DNA of 51,847 nt from Actinomycetota bacterium (GCA_023481285.1 JAMCWL010000037.1:1-51847); one strand, 5' to 3'; counted from the stretch's first letter, positions 8,114-17,082 are shown. Made by a program: numbers and translations. Notes: generated by a model from the letters alone, not told the origin.

Positions 8114-9190
8114 ATGTTTCGATCAGCGCGCCTCAAGCTGACCGCCTGGTATCTCTTGATCATCATGCTCATCAGCGTCTTTTTTAGCCTGGCGGCATAT
8201 CAGGGGTCGATAGCCGAACTCAGAAGGGGCATGCGCACCCAAGCGTTACGCGGCGGCGTCTTAAGACATGGTGGCCCTCTGGGCATCAATAGAGACCTAC
8301 GGATGCCTCCATCCGACCCGCCGACCCCCGGCGAGCCGCCTCTTTCTCCCAGTGACTTTGATACCCAGCTATTTGATACCCAGCTATTTGAGGAAGGCAG
8401 CAGAAGGATAGCCCTGCAGCTTATCCTTCTCAATCTAGGCATACTCGCTCTTGCGGGAGGGGCGGGCTACTTCCTCGCAGGACATACTCTGCGACCCATT
8501 GAAGAGATGGTGGAGGAACAGAAAAGATTTGTCGCCGATGCTTCGCACGAGCTTCGCACGCCTTTGACCGTCATGCGGACGGAGGCCGAAGTGGCGCTGC
8601 GTGACACCAACCTCGACGCGACGGGAGCGAGGAGCGTTTTGGAAAGCGCCCTCGAGGAGATCGGCAAATTGCAATCTCTCTCCGACTACCTCCTCACGTT
8701 CGGCCGGCTCGAGAACGTCAACGCTAACCAGTCATTCGCTCGGGTGAACCTCAGTGATATCGTCGAGGAAGCCCAACGTCAGGTGGGGGCGCTCGCACAA
8801 GATAAGAACATCTCGATTGGAAGTGATGTCGATGACGTCACGCTCGAGGGGCTAAGGGATAATCTAGTCCAACTCGTGGTCATTCTGCTAGACAACGCCA
8901 TCAAGTATAGCTCCGAGGGCGATTGTGTAAACGTACGCGGCCGCGCACAAAAAGGCGGCGTCATTCTCGAGGTGCAGGACTCCGGGGCCGGGATACGCGC
9001 CGGCGATCTCCCATTCATCTTCAACCGGTTCTACCGCGCGGATGCATCTCGGGCGAAAGATGGAGCACACGGGTACGGCCTGGGTCTCTCGATCGCCAAG
9101 AGCATTATTGATTTACACAACGGCAGGGTGAATGTCAGAAGTGCGCCCGGCATGGGCACGACGTTCACAATTACCCTCCCCCGTTCATGA
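8114..9190 (+). CDS. Membrane sensor histidine kinase
   Basis: 358 residues. There are two transmembrane helices, residues 9-30 and about 100-120, flanking a Pro-rich extracytoplasmic part. The HisKA domain has the H-box ASHELRTPLTVMRTE (phosphorylated His). The HATPase domain shows the N-box LLDNAIKYS, G1 VQDSGAGI, F-box FNRFYRAD and G2 GYGLGLSIAKSI. It starts directly after the regulator stop codon. The sensed signal is unknown; the downstream secreted protein and efflux genes suggest envelope stress. The sensor loop holds a 15-bp tandem duplication (8357-8386) giving DTQLF twice. Confidence 0.93.
   Translation: MFRSARLKLTAWYLLIIMLISVFFSLAAYQGSIAELRRGMRTQALRGGVLRHGGPLGINRDLRMPPSDPPTPGEPPLSPSDFDTQLFDTQLFEEGSRRIALQLILLNLGILALAGGAGYFLAGHTLRPIEEMVEEQKRFVADASHELRTPLTVMRTEAEVALRDTNLDATGARSVLESALEEIGKLQSLSDYLLTFGRLENVNANQSFARVNLSDIVEEAQRQVGALAQDKNISIGSDVDDVTLEGLRDNLVQLVVILLDNAIKYSSEGDCVNVRGRAQKGGVILEVQDSGAGIRAGDLPFIFNRFYRADASRAKDGAHGYGLGLSIAKSIIDLHNGRVNVRSAPGMGTTFTITLPRS
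8357..8386 (+). repeat. 15-bp in-frame tandem duplication in the kinase sensor domain
   Basis: The unit tttgatacccagcta occurs twice in a row and encodes (F)DTQL twice within the extracytoplasmic loop. The copies are identical, which suggests a recent slippage event. Confidence 0.85.
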
Positions 9191-9307
9191 AAGAACGCTC
9201 GGAAGTTCATCTCCAGCCGTTATCTTAGACCTCTTCTTTTTCGGTTACCTTCCGTGAATACCCGGCAAGAAGTCAAGACATCCAATAATTTCCCGGAATT
9301 TCCCCTT

Positions 9308-9341
9308 TTTTAAGTTTTTTCTCAGCCTCGCTAGCGATAAT
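9308..9341 (+). promoter_or_regulatory. Direct-repeat operator and -10 upstream of the secreted protein gene
   Basis: TTTTAAG at 9308 and TTCTCAG at 9319 lie 11 bp apart. Ten bases later comes GATAAT at 9336-9341. This reproduces the spacing at 7393-7426, so the same regulator probably controls both promoters. The first half-site matches TTCTCAG in 5 of 7 positions. Confidence 0.5.
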
Positions 9342-9382
9342 TCGCTTCATAAGACGGCTTACGGAAAGGAGGTGGGAAGAGA

Positions 9383-9988
9383 ATGAAGACCAAATTAAGC
9401 GTTAAAACCGTGGTGGTTGTAGCTATCGCCCTCCTCTCGCTAACGTTGGTCGCAGCGCTCGGCGTCTACGCTGCGGATAGCGGAGGAACCCTGACGTATC
9501 CATCGATAGTGGAAAAGATCGCGAAGGCATTCAACCTCGATCCCTCCAAGGTCAAGGAGGTCTTTGACCAGGACAGAAAAGATAAGGAGGCCGAGGCCCA
9601 AAAGTGCTTCCAACAGCTCTTTGAGAATAGGTTGAATCAGGCCGTAAAAAAAGGAGAGATCACCCAAGCGCAGAAGGAGGCTATCATCGCGAAAATGGCC
9701 GAGGTCAAAGCCGCACGCGAAAAAATCAACAACGATAAGCTCTCCGCTGAAGAAAGAAACGACGCCCTCGCGCAGCTCCAAGAAGGCCTGAGAGAGTGGG
9801 CGGAGAAGAACGGGATTGACGTCAGGCTCGTGATCTCCGGAATGATGGGCGGCCGCATGCGCGGGATGGGCGGCGGCCGGATGCATGGACCCGGAGCGTT
9901 CCGCGGTGGCCCCCCCGAAGGCCTCGGTGACGGTACCAATTTCGATTCGTCCATGCGCGGGTCCAATTCGGCAGCCGGCAATCTGTAG
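9383..9988 (+). CDS. Secreted YckD/DUF2680-like protein with Gly/Met-rich tail
   Basis: 201 residues, with AAAGGAGGTGG before the ATG. A signal peptide ends near VYAADSGG. The middle part, about residues 37-150, is helical and charged. It contains YPSIVEKIAKAFNLDPSKVKEVF and a segment FENRLNQAVKKGEITQAQKEAIIAKM, like the short helical repeats of the DUF2680/YckD group. The C-terminus is rich in Gly, Met and Arg (GMMGGRMRGMGGGRMHGPG), which could bind metal or surface polymers. It stands between the two-component system and the MacAB-type exporter and has the regulator's candidate operator in front, so it is probably part of the same envelope response. The molecular function is unknown. Confidence 0.75.
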   Translation: MKTKLSVKTVVVVAIALLSLTLVAALGVYAADSGGTLTYPSIVEKIAKAFNLDPSKVKEVFDQDRKDKEAEAQKCFQQLFENRLNQAVKKGEITQAQKEAIIAKMAEVKAAREKINNDKLSAEERNDALAQLQEGLREWAEKNGIDVRLVISGMMGGRMRGMGGGRMHGPGAFRGGPPEGLGDGTNFDSSMRGSNSAAGNL

Positions 9989-10001
9989 GCATTGCTAACG
10001 T

Positions 10002-10133
10002 CTGGGAAATGGCCTTTGAAACGAGGATGTGTTTTATAAGGTTTCGATAGTAAGGTTTCAATAGAGAGCGACAGAACCGTAGAGTAATGAACGGTATAAG
10101 TTTAAACGAAAAACACATCCTCGTTTTTCCCAG
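10002..10133. repeat. Inverted-repeat element between the secreted protein and macA-like genes
   Basis: Arms of 17 bp (aaacgaggatgtgtttt at 10019-10035 and its exact complement at 10110-10126) are extended by 8 bp outside (ctgggaaa / tttcccag), with an unpaired 9-base stretch on the left. The interior holds a near-duplicate of aaggtttcgatag. The 132-bp unit could be a MITE-like insertion, or a structured leader or attenuator of the exporter genes. Confidence 0.6.
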
Positions 10134-10159
10134 CCATATTCGTTTTAGGAGTCGGTTAA

Positions 10160-11539
10160 ATGAAGAAGAAGCCAATTATCGGTCTCATGGTCCTGGCTGT
10201 AGTCTTGGTGCTCATTGGGTTTGTGGGCTACCGGTCGCTGGCCAAATCGAGTACTGTCGCAACACCAACGCGAAGTGCCAAGGTCCAGGCAGGGACGGTC
10301 AGACCGACGATCACTACAACCGGTAACATCTCACTAGCCGGTCAGACGCAGGTTAACTTCGAAAACGCCGGGAAGATTATCGAAGTTGCCGTAAAGCCGG
10401 GCGACGTGGTTGAAGCTGGCCGGGTCCTCGGGAAAATCGATCCTCAAGATCTGCAGCGGGCCGTCGATCAGGCGAAGTCGAGCCTGGAGCGCGCGAAGCT
10501 TATGAGAGATCAAGCCCTCGGTAACGACGACGTCAACGTCCAAACCAACCAGATTTCCGTTGATACCGCCTATAATTCGCTCTTAAACGCTCAGGCAAAG
10601 CTCGCCCAGCTCAAGAGCGATTATCCAACGCCTAACGCGCAGCAGCAACAGCAGATCGATCAGGGACAGAGCACCGTCGATCAGAGCAACGCCCAGTATC
10701 AGCAGGCGCTTATCAGGCTCCAATCGGCGAAGGACGCGAAGAGCTATGATGCACGGCTACAGGATATGCAGGTAGCCCAGGCCAAGCAGGCGCTCGAAGA
10801 TGCGAACGCGGATCTTGCCTCGGCCACGCTTACGGCGCCGGTCGCGGGAACGGTCATCGCCGTCAACTACTCCGTCGGCGACAGGGTTTCGGGTTCCTCA
10901 AGCTCTTCGACGGCGGTCAACACAACGCCGTCCGGCGACAGCTCGCAGCCCGGCGGAGCCGGCGGATCGGCGTTTGTCGTAATCGGAGATCCCGCCAAGT
11001 TTCAAACCACGTTCACGATCGATCAGAGCGACATAACGAACGTCAAGGTAGGGATGTCGGTCGATATGACCCCGGATGCCTTGCAAGAGAAGACGTTCAA
11101 AGGGAAGATCTCATCGATCGACCCCACCCCCACGTCCTCGCAGGGCGTGACGACCTACAGCGTCTACGCTTCGGTCGATAAACCGGACCCGGCGCTTCGG
11201 CAAGGGATGAGCGTCACGGCCAAGATCGATCTCGGTGCGAGAAAGAACGTCCTCGTCGTGCCCAACATGGCGATCCGAGCAGCCTCTGGAGGCAGGGTCG
11301 TCCGCAAGATCGTCGACGGCCAGCTCGCCAACGTGAGCGTCGTCACCGGCGCATCCGACGATGAGTATACCGAGATCAAAAGCGGCCTGATGGAGGGCGA
11401 CGAGATATCGATGGACGTCTTCCAGTCGACGGGCAGCAGCAGCATACAGCAGACGAGGGGTCGTACCAGTGGTATGGGCATCCCAGGTATGGGTGGAGGC
11501 CCCCCGGGCGGTTTTAGCGGCGGCCGGGGTGGTTTCTAA
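10160..11539 (+). CDS. Membrane fusion (periplasmic adaptor/HlyD, MacA-like) subunit of an ABC exporter
   Basis: 459 residues. An N-terminal membrane anchor (IGLMVLAVVLVLIGFVGY) is followed by a biotinyl-lipoyl-like half motif around NFENAGKIIEVAVKPGDVVEAGRVLGKID. A Gln/Ala-rich helical hairpin spans about residues 95-215. The second lipoyl half is LTAPVAGTVIAVNYSVGDRV, followed by beta-barrel and membrane-proximal domains. The tail is Gly-rich (GMGGGPPGGFSGGRGG), similar in style to the secreted protein upstream. In MacAB or YknXYZ systems this adaptor links the ABC permease to the outside. TAGGAG precedes the ATG. The stop overlaps the ATPase start (TAATG), so it is an operon. Confidence 0.9.
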   Translation: MKKKPIIGLMVLAVVLVLIGFVGYRSLAKSSTVATPTRSAKVQAGTVRPTITTTGNISLAGQTQVNFENAGKIIEVAVKPGDVVEAGRVLGKIDPQDLQRAVDQAKSSLERAKLMRDQALGNDDVNVQTNQISVDTAYNSLLNAQAKLAQLKSDYPTPNAQQQQQIDQGQSTVDQSNAQYQQALIRLQSAKDAKSYDARLQDMQVAQAKQALEDANADLASATLTAPVAGTVIAVNYSVGDRVSGSSSSSTAVNTTPSGDSSQPGGAGGSAFVVIGDPAKFQTTFTIDQSDITNVKVGMSVDMTPDALQEKTFKGKISSIDPTPTSSQGVTTYSVYASVDKPDPALRQGMSVTAKIDLGARKNVLVVPNMAIRAASGGRVVRKIVDGQLANVSVVTGASDDEYTEIKSGLMEGDEISMDVFQSTGSSSIQQTRGRTSGMGIPGMGGGPPGGFSGGRGGF

Positions 11540-12252
11540 TGCTCATCAGCGTAACGAACCTCCGGAAAGTCTACTCAAGCGGCGACGAGGTTGAGGTGGT
11601 GGCGCTTAAAGACGCCGACCTTACCATAGAGCACGGTGAGTTCGTGGCGATCATGGGCCCTTCGGGCTCAGGCAAGTCGACGCTCATGCACATCTTCGGC
11701 TGTCTCGATCAGCCGACTGAGGGGACATACCTATTCGATGGCATCGACGTCGGCGGCCTCTCCGACGACAAGCTGGCCGAGATCAGAAACAAAAAGATAG
11801 GCTTCGTATTCCAGCAATTCAACTTGCTACCGAGGACGAGCGCCCTCGACAACGTGATCCTGCCGCTCCTCTATAATAGGGAGTTCATCGACCGCGAGAA
11901 GGCAAGGCTCGCCCTCGATCGCGTCGGTCTTTCGGAGCGGTATCATCACCACCCGAGCCAGCTCTCAGGGGGGCAGCAGCAGCGCGTCGCCATCGCCCGG
12001 GCGCTCGTCACCGAGCCAACACTCATCATGGCCGACGAGCCGACCGGTGCGCTGGATACCAAGAGCGGCGATGAAATCATGGCTATCTTTCAGGAGCTCA
12101 ACGAAGAGGGGAAGACGATTATCCTTGTCACTCACGAGCTCTACATCGCCGAGCATGCCAAGCGCGTTATTTTCCTTAAGGATGGCGAGATCGTGAGCGA
12201 CAAGCGGTTAAAAAACCGCAAGATCTCCAAAGTCGCGGGGGTGATGGCGTGA
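11539..12252 (+). CDS. ABC exporter ATP-binding protein (MacB/LolD type)
   Basis: 237 residues. Walker A is GPSGSGKST, the Q-loop is in [18 protein letters not shown], the signature is [15 protein letters not shown], Walker B is [12 protein letters not shown] and the switch His is in VTHE. The sequence style is that of the MacB/LolD/YknY class, which drives export of antibiotics, peptides or lipoproteins by mechanotransmission. It is the middle gene of the three-gene operon and overlaps the permease gene by 4 bases. Confidence 0.93.
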   Translation: MLISVTNLRKVYSSGDEVEVVALKDADLTIEHGEFVAIMGPSGSGKSTLMHIFGCLDQPTEGTYLFDGIDVGGLSDDKLAEIRNKKIGFVFQQFNLLPRTSALDNVILPLLYNREFIDREKARLALDRVGLSERYHHHPSQLSGGQQQRVAIARALVTEPTLIMADEPTGALDTKSGDEIMAIFQELNEEGKTIILVTHELYIAEHAKRVIFLKDGEIVSDKRLKNRKISKVAGVMA

Positions 12253-13469
12253 ACCTTCTTGAGACTCTTAAGATGGCCCTGCGCGGCATTTCGGTTAATA
12301 AGGTGCGAAGCGCCCTAACTATGCTCGGTATAGTTATAGGAGTTGGGGCGGTCGTCGCCATGGTCTCCATCGGTACGGGCGCGACAAGCTCGGTAACCAG
12401 TCGCATCCAGGGACTCGGCTCGAACCTCTTGACGATCATGGCGGGCGCGCCTTCTGTCGGGGGCGTCAGGCAAGCGATGGGCTCGGCGACCTCGCTCACT
12501 ATAGAAGACGCCGAGGCGCTCAAAAAAAGTGTCTCCACCGTCAAGAACGTCTCTCCTGAATTAAGCCAGAACGCCCAGGTCGTCTACTTGAGCCAGAACA
12601 CGAACACCTCGATAAGCGGCGTTATGCCCGCCTACGAGGAGGTGCGTAATTTCCACGCGGCATACGGCCAATTCATCACGAAAGACGACGTCGACACCTC
12701 GAGGCGAGTGGCGGTCCTCGGCCAGACGGTCGCCGGCCAGCTCTTCAGCGCCGGCGAGGAGCCGATAGGCAAGGTCATCAAGATCAACAACATCCCGTTC
12801 CAGGTGATCGGCATCATGGAGCAGAAAGGGAGCGGTGGTGGGTCGAGCAATATGGACGACACCATCCTCATTCCGCTCTCGACGGCCATGCACCGCGTCT
12901 TCGGCAGCCGGAGCTTAAGACAGATAAGCGTGGAGGTCGCGAGCGCCGATCAGATGGACCAAGCCTCGGCCGAGATAACAAACCTCCTCATGATCCGGCA
13001 TAAGATCAGCGATTCGAGCAAGATCGACTTCCAGATCATGAACCAGGCCGAGGTGCTCAATACCCTCAGCGAGGTTACCGGCACGCTCACGCTTCTCCTC
13101 GGGGGCATCGCCGCCATATCGCTCATCGTCGGGGGCATCGGCATCATGAACATCATGCTCGTCTCGGTGACCGAGCGCACGCGTGAGATCGGCTTGCGCA
13201 AGGCGGTCGGCGCCAAGAGGCGTGACGTTCTCTTCCAGTTCCTCATCGAATCGGTGCTCCTGTGCCTGGCCGGTGGGGTCGCGGGCGTTGGACTCGGCTT
13301 TCTCGGCTCGGTCGCCATCGGTCAATACGCGGGCTGGGGCACCGTCATCTCGATCAGCTCGATCTGGCTCGCTTTCTTCTTCTCCGGGGCGGTCGGGGTG
13401 TTTTTCGGCATCTACCCGGCCATCAAAGCGTCACGGCTCAATCCGATCGATGCGTTGAGATACGAGTAA
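12249..13469 (+). CDS. ABC exporter permease (MacB/FtsX family)
   Basis: 406 residues from the GTG at 12249, which overlaps the ATPase stop. Helix 1 lies at about residues 20-45 (LTMLGIVIGVGAVVAMVSIG), followed by a large extracytoplasmic MacB_PCD domain (about 50-270). Three FtsX helices end the protein, with the typical segment GGIGIMNIMLVSVTERTREIGLRKAVGAKRRD. It works with the adaptor and ATPase as a tripartite-like exporter; in a Gram-positive cell this would be the YknXYZ arrangement. The substrate is unknown. The two-component system upstream is the likely regulator. Confidence 0.92.
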   Translation: MNLLETLKMALRGISVNKVRSALTMLGIVIGVGAVVAMVSIGTGATSSVTSRIQGLGSNLLTIMAGAPSVGGVRQAMGSATSLTIEDAEALKKSVSTVKNVSPELSQNAQVVYLSQNTNTSISGVMPAYEEVRNFHAAYGQFITKDDVDTSRRVAVLGQTVAGQLFSAGEEPIGKVIKINNIPFQVIGIMEQKGSGGGSSNMDDTILIPLSTAMHRVFGSRSLRQISVEVASADQMDQASAEITNLLMIRHKISDSSKIDFQIMNQAEVLNTLSEVTGTLTLLLGGIAAISLIVGGIGIMNIMLVSVTERTREIGLRKAVGAKRRDVLFQFLIESVLLCLAGGVAGVGLGFLGSVAIGQYAGWGTVISISSIWLAFFFSGAVGVFFGIYPAIKASRLNPIDALRYE

Positions 13470-13509
13470 AGCAGACGCTGGACGCTGGACGATCAGAATA
13501 ACGACGCCG

Positions 13510-13665
13510 ATGGGCTCGGAGAAAATATCCATTACCGGAGATATCTCGGTATCTAAAGCGGTATCGGCAAGCCTCTCAGAGATTAAGCCCGGTCATCAGG
13601 TTTTAATTGAGGGCGAGTATACCGCCGATGGGTTTGAGGCAAGCGCGATTGTTCGGATCAAGTAA
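13510..13665 (+). pseudogene. Remnant of a DUF5666-like secreted protein (C-terminal part only)
   Basis: An open stretch of 51 codons from ATG to TAA reads ITGDISVSKAVSASLSEIK, PGHQVLIEGEYTADGFEA and SAIVRIK. This pattern, a sequence of short beta-strands with 'G..V.v.G....dG...A..I', resembles the last repeat of DUF5666-type proteins. The upstream codons (ITTP) fit the same fold, but the frame then runs into a short repeat (gacgctg-gacgctg) right after the permease stop. No ribosome binding site is seen. It is likely a 5'-truncated relic; a genuine 51-residue protein is less likely. Confidence 0.45.
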
Positions 13666-13735
13666 TCTTGGCCTCCTACGGCCTGGACAGCTCTGAAAAA
13701 TACAACGCACCATTGCAACCAGCGTCCCCTTTTCC

Positions 13736-15178
13736 CTACTGGTGGGCGAGCTCCAGGTAGTGCTTGGCCACCGCCGTCCAGGAGAAGTGCTCGGCGGCGA
13801 TTTCATGTAGGCGAGCCCTGAAGCTTGGATCCTTTGTTGGATAAGTCTCAAGCAGGCGGTCGATGGAATCGGCGAGCGCCGTAGTGAGCGCCACTTCGGG
13901 GGCAAGCTTCTTCAGCGCCGGGTCATCGAGGGCTGTCGCAACGACGTCAAGGGGCGAGCGAAGACCGGTCTGGTACGTGGCGACAGGTAGCGCCCCGGAC
14001 GCCAGCGCCTCTATGCTAACCAGACCGAACGCCTCTGGAAATATCGATGGGGCAAGTGAGATATCCGCCGCGCCGTAGACCGGGGCCAGACGAGCGTGAT
14101 CGAGGTGGCCCGCGAAGTGGATTCGGCTCTTCAGCGTAGCTCGCGCGGCGGCCACATAGGCGTCTTCCTCATCGGCCGCTAGAGCGGGGATGACGGGGCC
14201 GTACTGAAGCGTGCCTTCAAGCTCAACTTCCTCCTCGACAAGGCGCCAGGCCTCGTACAGCCTCCCCTTGTCAAGAACGTCGATAAGCTCTTCGAGCGGC
14301 TCTCTCATCGGCCCCTCGCCGGCGATTATCAGATGCAGACGAGGGCGCTTCTCCAGCGCCAAGGGAAGAGCGGCCACCGCGTAGTGCAGCCCCTTCGTCC
14401 AAAGCAAGCACCCTGCGAAGACCAGAACGTCATCCTGCACGCGGTCGATATCAGCGGCAACCGCTCCCAGAGCTTCGGCCCTGCCGGCGATCGGAGTAAA
14501 GCGCTCGGTATCCACTCCGGATAGGATGACAAACGCCTTGTCGGCAACGTCCAACCAATGCGAGCTCGCAAACTCTACGACATCCCGGCGGATTGCTTCG
14601 CTCAAAGAGGTGATGGCGATGGCTCCTTCGAGCCCTTCGAGCGCGTAGGGGATCATTCGAAGATCGGCTTTGACGGTGAAGTTAAGCGCGCTGCCATAGA
14701 TGGTCACGATGTATGGAGCTCCCCCGTTCAGAGCATGGCGCACGACGTAGGGCTGCATAACCGTATGGTTGGCCTGAACAAGGTCCTGAGGCCACCTTTC
14801 AAACGTAGCTCGAAGCGCTCTGATGTTCGCCTCCACGTACTCGCTGATCCAACGATCCGGGGCGTCCTGGAAGGCGAGGGCTTCGAACCCGGGAAACTCG
14901 CCGGGCACATAGACGAGGAGCCTTCCCCCGAGGTTCGGCTGAACAACGCGGCAGGAGCCATCATAGCCAGGCTTTCGGCTGAAAACAAGTTGCAAATCGG
15001 AGTTCGTCACATCGAACTTGTAAAAGCTGTCGATAAAATCGAAGTCCTCCGGGCGCTGCTCCTGGCAGACGAGGGTCAACTCGTGACCCAGGCGCACCAG
15101 TTCCCGGACGAGCTCGCGAACGTAAACGGCGCTTCCCGAATCGTGCAAGAAGTACCCGTGAATTATGGCTATACGCAC
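13736..15178 (-). CDS. Glycosyltransferase, GT-B fold (GT4 family)
   Basis: 480 residues from a GTG start (MRIAIIHGYFLHDSGSAVYVRELVREL). The N-terminal Rossmann domain with the Gly-rich loop is followed by the C-terminal nucleotide-sugar domain: VLVFAGCLLWTKGLHYAVAAL, LIIAGEGP and the E-x7-E motif in PSIFPEAFGLVSIEALASG. It transfers a sugar to a lipid, polysaccharide or small-molecule acceptor, most likely at the cytoplasmic face. An insertion of about 40 acidic residues (LVEEEVELEGTLQYGPVIPALAADEEDAY) between the two parts of the C-terminal domain is unusual. Neighbours do not define the pathway. Confidence 0.9.
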   Translation of the reverse strand: MRIAIIHGYFLHDSGSAVYVRELVRELVRLGHELTLVCQEQRPEDFDFIDSFYKFDVTNSDLQLVFSRKPGYDGSCRVVQPNLGGRLLVYVPGEFPGFEALAFQDAPDRWISEYVEANIRALRATFERWPQDLVQANHTVMQPYVVRHALNGGAPYIVTIYGSALNFTVKADLRMIPYALEGLEGAIAITSLSEAIRRDVVEFASSHWLDVADKAFVILSGVDTERFTPIAGRAEALGAVAADIDRVQDDVLVFAGCLLWTKGLHYAVAALPLALEKRPRLHLIIAGEGPMREPLEELIDVLDKGRLYEAWRLVEEEVELEGTLQYGPVIPALAADEEDAYVAAARATLKSRIHFAGHLDHARLAPVYGAADISLAPSIFPEAFGLVSIEALASGALPVATYQTGLRSPLDVVATALDDPALKKLAPEVALTTALADSIDRLLETYPTKDPSFRARLHEIAAEHFSWTAVAKHYLELAHQ

Positions 15179-15301
15179 AAGACCACCACCCTCGATACAC
15201 CCCTATTTTGAAGAGTCGGAAGGCCGATTACCAGCTTTACAAAAAAAGAATAACACGGTGAGGCAACTGGTGCTTGTTTTGCTCACCAGATTCGTAGCAG
15301 T

Positions 15302-15853
15302 TTAAGCCTCCTTGAGCTGGGCGTTGACCCTGTTGAGTATCTCAAGAAGCTGGATGCGACCGGCCGGTAGCTCTTCCTCGATCTTCTCACAGCGCTTGAC
15401 AAGCTCTTCGGCCTCGTCGTCTGCGAACAACCCGTCCAGCATATCCAAGAAAGTGCCGTTTTCCGCACTGATGTGCCTGGTAGCAAGAGAGACGTAGTCG
15501 AGCATCGCCTGGGTAAGACTTTCCACAGCGCTAAACTCCCCGCGGTCATATGCCTTGTTCGCCTGGACCATCGCCGCGATATGCTCCCGCCCGACTCTAT
15601 GGTCGGCGAGGAGCGCCTTGACGAAGTCCCGGCTAAACTCATCGCCCTTCTTCTCGACGGCCGGGAAGAGAGCCTGTTCCTCTTTCCCGAGATGGCAAAT
15701 ATCGGCGAATTCCGTGAGAAAGAATAACAAGTCGTCGATCATCTTCGGGTCGATTTCTCCACCCACCTCCATCCTCTCGGCGATGATTTTTATAAGTCTC
15801 AGCGCCCGGCCTATCTGGCGGTGCTCTTCCTCTACCATCTGCGAAGGCTTCAT
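15302..15853 (-). CDS. Hemerythrin HHE cation-binding domain protein
   Basis: 183 residues. The four-helix HHE domain has ligand candidates His in EEEHRQIGRAL, H-x3-E in ICHLGKEEQALFPAV, H in LLADHRVGREH and H in LATRHISAENGTFLDML. These metalloproteins bind a di-iron centre and act in oxygen, nitric oxide or iron-sulfur repair responses. The C-terminal 40 residues form an acidic amphipathic helix. It stands alone between convergent or divergent neighbours, so the specific role is open. Confidence 0.88.
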   Translation of the reverse strand: MKPSQMVEEEHRQIGRALRLIKIIAERMEVGGEIDPKMIDDLLFFLTEFADICHLGKEEQALFPAVEKKGDEFSRDFVKALLADHRVGREHIAAMVQANKAYDRGEFSAVESLTQAMLDYVSLATRHISAENGTFLDMLDGLFADDEAEELVKRCEKIEEELPAGRIQLLEILNRVNAQLKEA

Positions 15854-15999
15854 CGATCCTCCAGGATGGTGGTCCTGTTCTCATAACCTGTGAACTCAAT
15901 CAGATATTACCCGCGCGCATCAGGATGCCCTTACGTTGCCCTGTTTCTGTTTAAAGTACGACAATGAGGGGTATGTTGGAAGGGTAGCGCACGGAGTGG

Positions 16000-16995
16000 A
16001 TGTACCGCTGGTATCTGCTGGCACACGGCGGAATACCAAGACATTCCGGTAATCGGGGCGGTTTGATGTTCGAATACGAGTTAAGGCGTCCAAACCTTGG
16101 TTGGGAGACGGCGAAGAAGTCCCTCCGTCGCATTGTCGGAGGGCTATCTCCCAGGCAGTTCTTCAAATGGTACCATCGCATGCAGCACCGGCAAGCGTGT
16201 TGGTTTATCGGCAGTCCGACCTATGTGCTGACCCTCAACATCGATAGCCAGCCGGACGTCGAAGCTCTGCCCGATGCGCTTGATAATCTTGCAAAGTGGG
16301 ATATGCGCGCCGGCTTCTCCTGCGTTGGAAAGTTAATCGAGCGCTATCCCGAAGCTCACCGGCGCATAGTCGAGGCGGGGCACGAGCTCATCAACCACAC
16401 CTACTCGCACCCCGGAAACAACCGCGCGAGACCCGACCGGTACTTCGGCGATTTGACGCCCGACCAACAGTCCGGCGAGATTCAAAGATGCCACCAGCTC
16501 TCTCAAGACTTGCTGGAATACCGGATGGTCGGCTTTCGGGCGCCACGCCTCGGCCGTCAAAACGGCTCAAGCGTCTACGATGCCTTGATAAAGCTGGGTT
16601 ACACCTACTCGTCGTCGACTATCGCCACCTACACAAGAGCGTGGGGATTGCCATACCCCGTGCACCAGGAGAAGCACAGGATACTCGAGATTCCGGTTGG
16701 ATGCTCTGTCCGATATCCGTTTACCATTTTCAACACCCGGTGCTCCTCAAGCGGACCCGCGCCACTTTACCACGGGTCAGGAGCGTTCATCCAGGCCTTC
16801 ACGGAAACGCTGACCACGGTAGTGGAGTGCGACGCGTTTTTGACTCACTTCTTCGACACGGCCGATGTCATGAGAGACGGGAAGCTTGGCCGCATCTGCG
16901 CTCTTCTGGCCGATAGGCGCGAGCGGGACGAGCTCTGGCTTCCGACCTATCGCGAACTGGTAGACCGCGTCTGGAAGGAATGCCAGCTCTTCTAG
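16000..16995 (+). CDS. Polysaccharide deacetylase (NodB homology)
   Basis: 331 residues. The NodB domain, from about residue 75, has the Asp of motif 1 in LTLNIDSQPDVEAL, the H-x3-H metal motif in INHTYSHPGNN, motif 3 in GFRAPRLGRQN, and a final His in LTHFFDTAD. These enzymes remove N- or O-acetyl groups from sugars such as peptidoglycan or exopolysaccharide. No signal peptide is seen, so it may act on a cytoplasmic or lipid-linked substrate, as in some GlcNAc-PI-type or hopanoid/cell-wall pathways. An internal ATG at 16066 (MFEYELRRP) with GGGGCGG upstream is an alternative start. Confidence 0.85.
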   Translation: MYRWYLLAHGGIPRHSGNRGGLMFEYELRRPNLGWETAKKSLRRIVGGLSPRQFFKWYHRMQHRQACWFIGSPTYVLTLNIDSQPDVEALPDALDNLAKWDMRAGFSCVGKLIERYPEAHRRIVEAGHELINHTYSHPGNNRARPDRYFGDLTPDQQSGEIQRCHQLSQDLLEYRMVGFRAPRLGRQNGSSVYDALIKLGYTYSSSTIATYTRAWGLPYPVHQEKHRILEIPVGCSVRYPFTIFNTRCSSSGPAPLYHGSGAFIQAFTETLTTVVECDAFLTHFFDTADVMRDGKLGRICALLADRRERDELWLPTYRELVDRVWKECQLF

Positions 16996-17082
16996 AAATA
17001 CGAATAATACCAACCTAGCTACTGAGTTCTTGGCGGATTTAAGTTTTATTAATGGTTTCCAAGTTTTAGAGCGGTGGCCGCG

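Noticed and set aside
14558-15211. Plus-strand frame of 217 codons opposite the glycosyltransferase
   Set aside because: It mirrors the coding bias of the glycosyltransferase gene, and no start signal is present.
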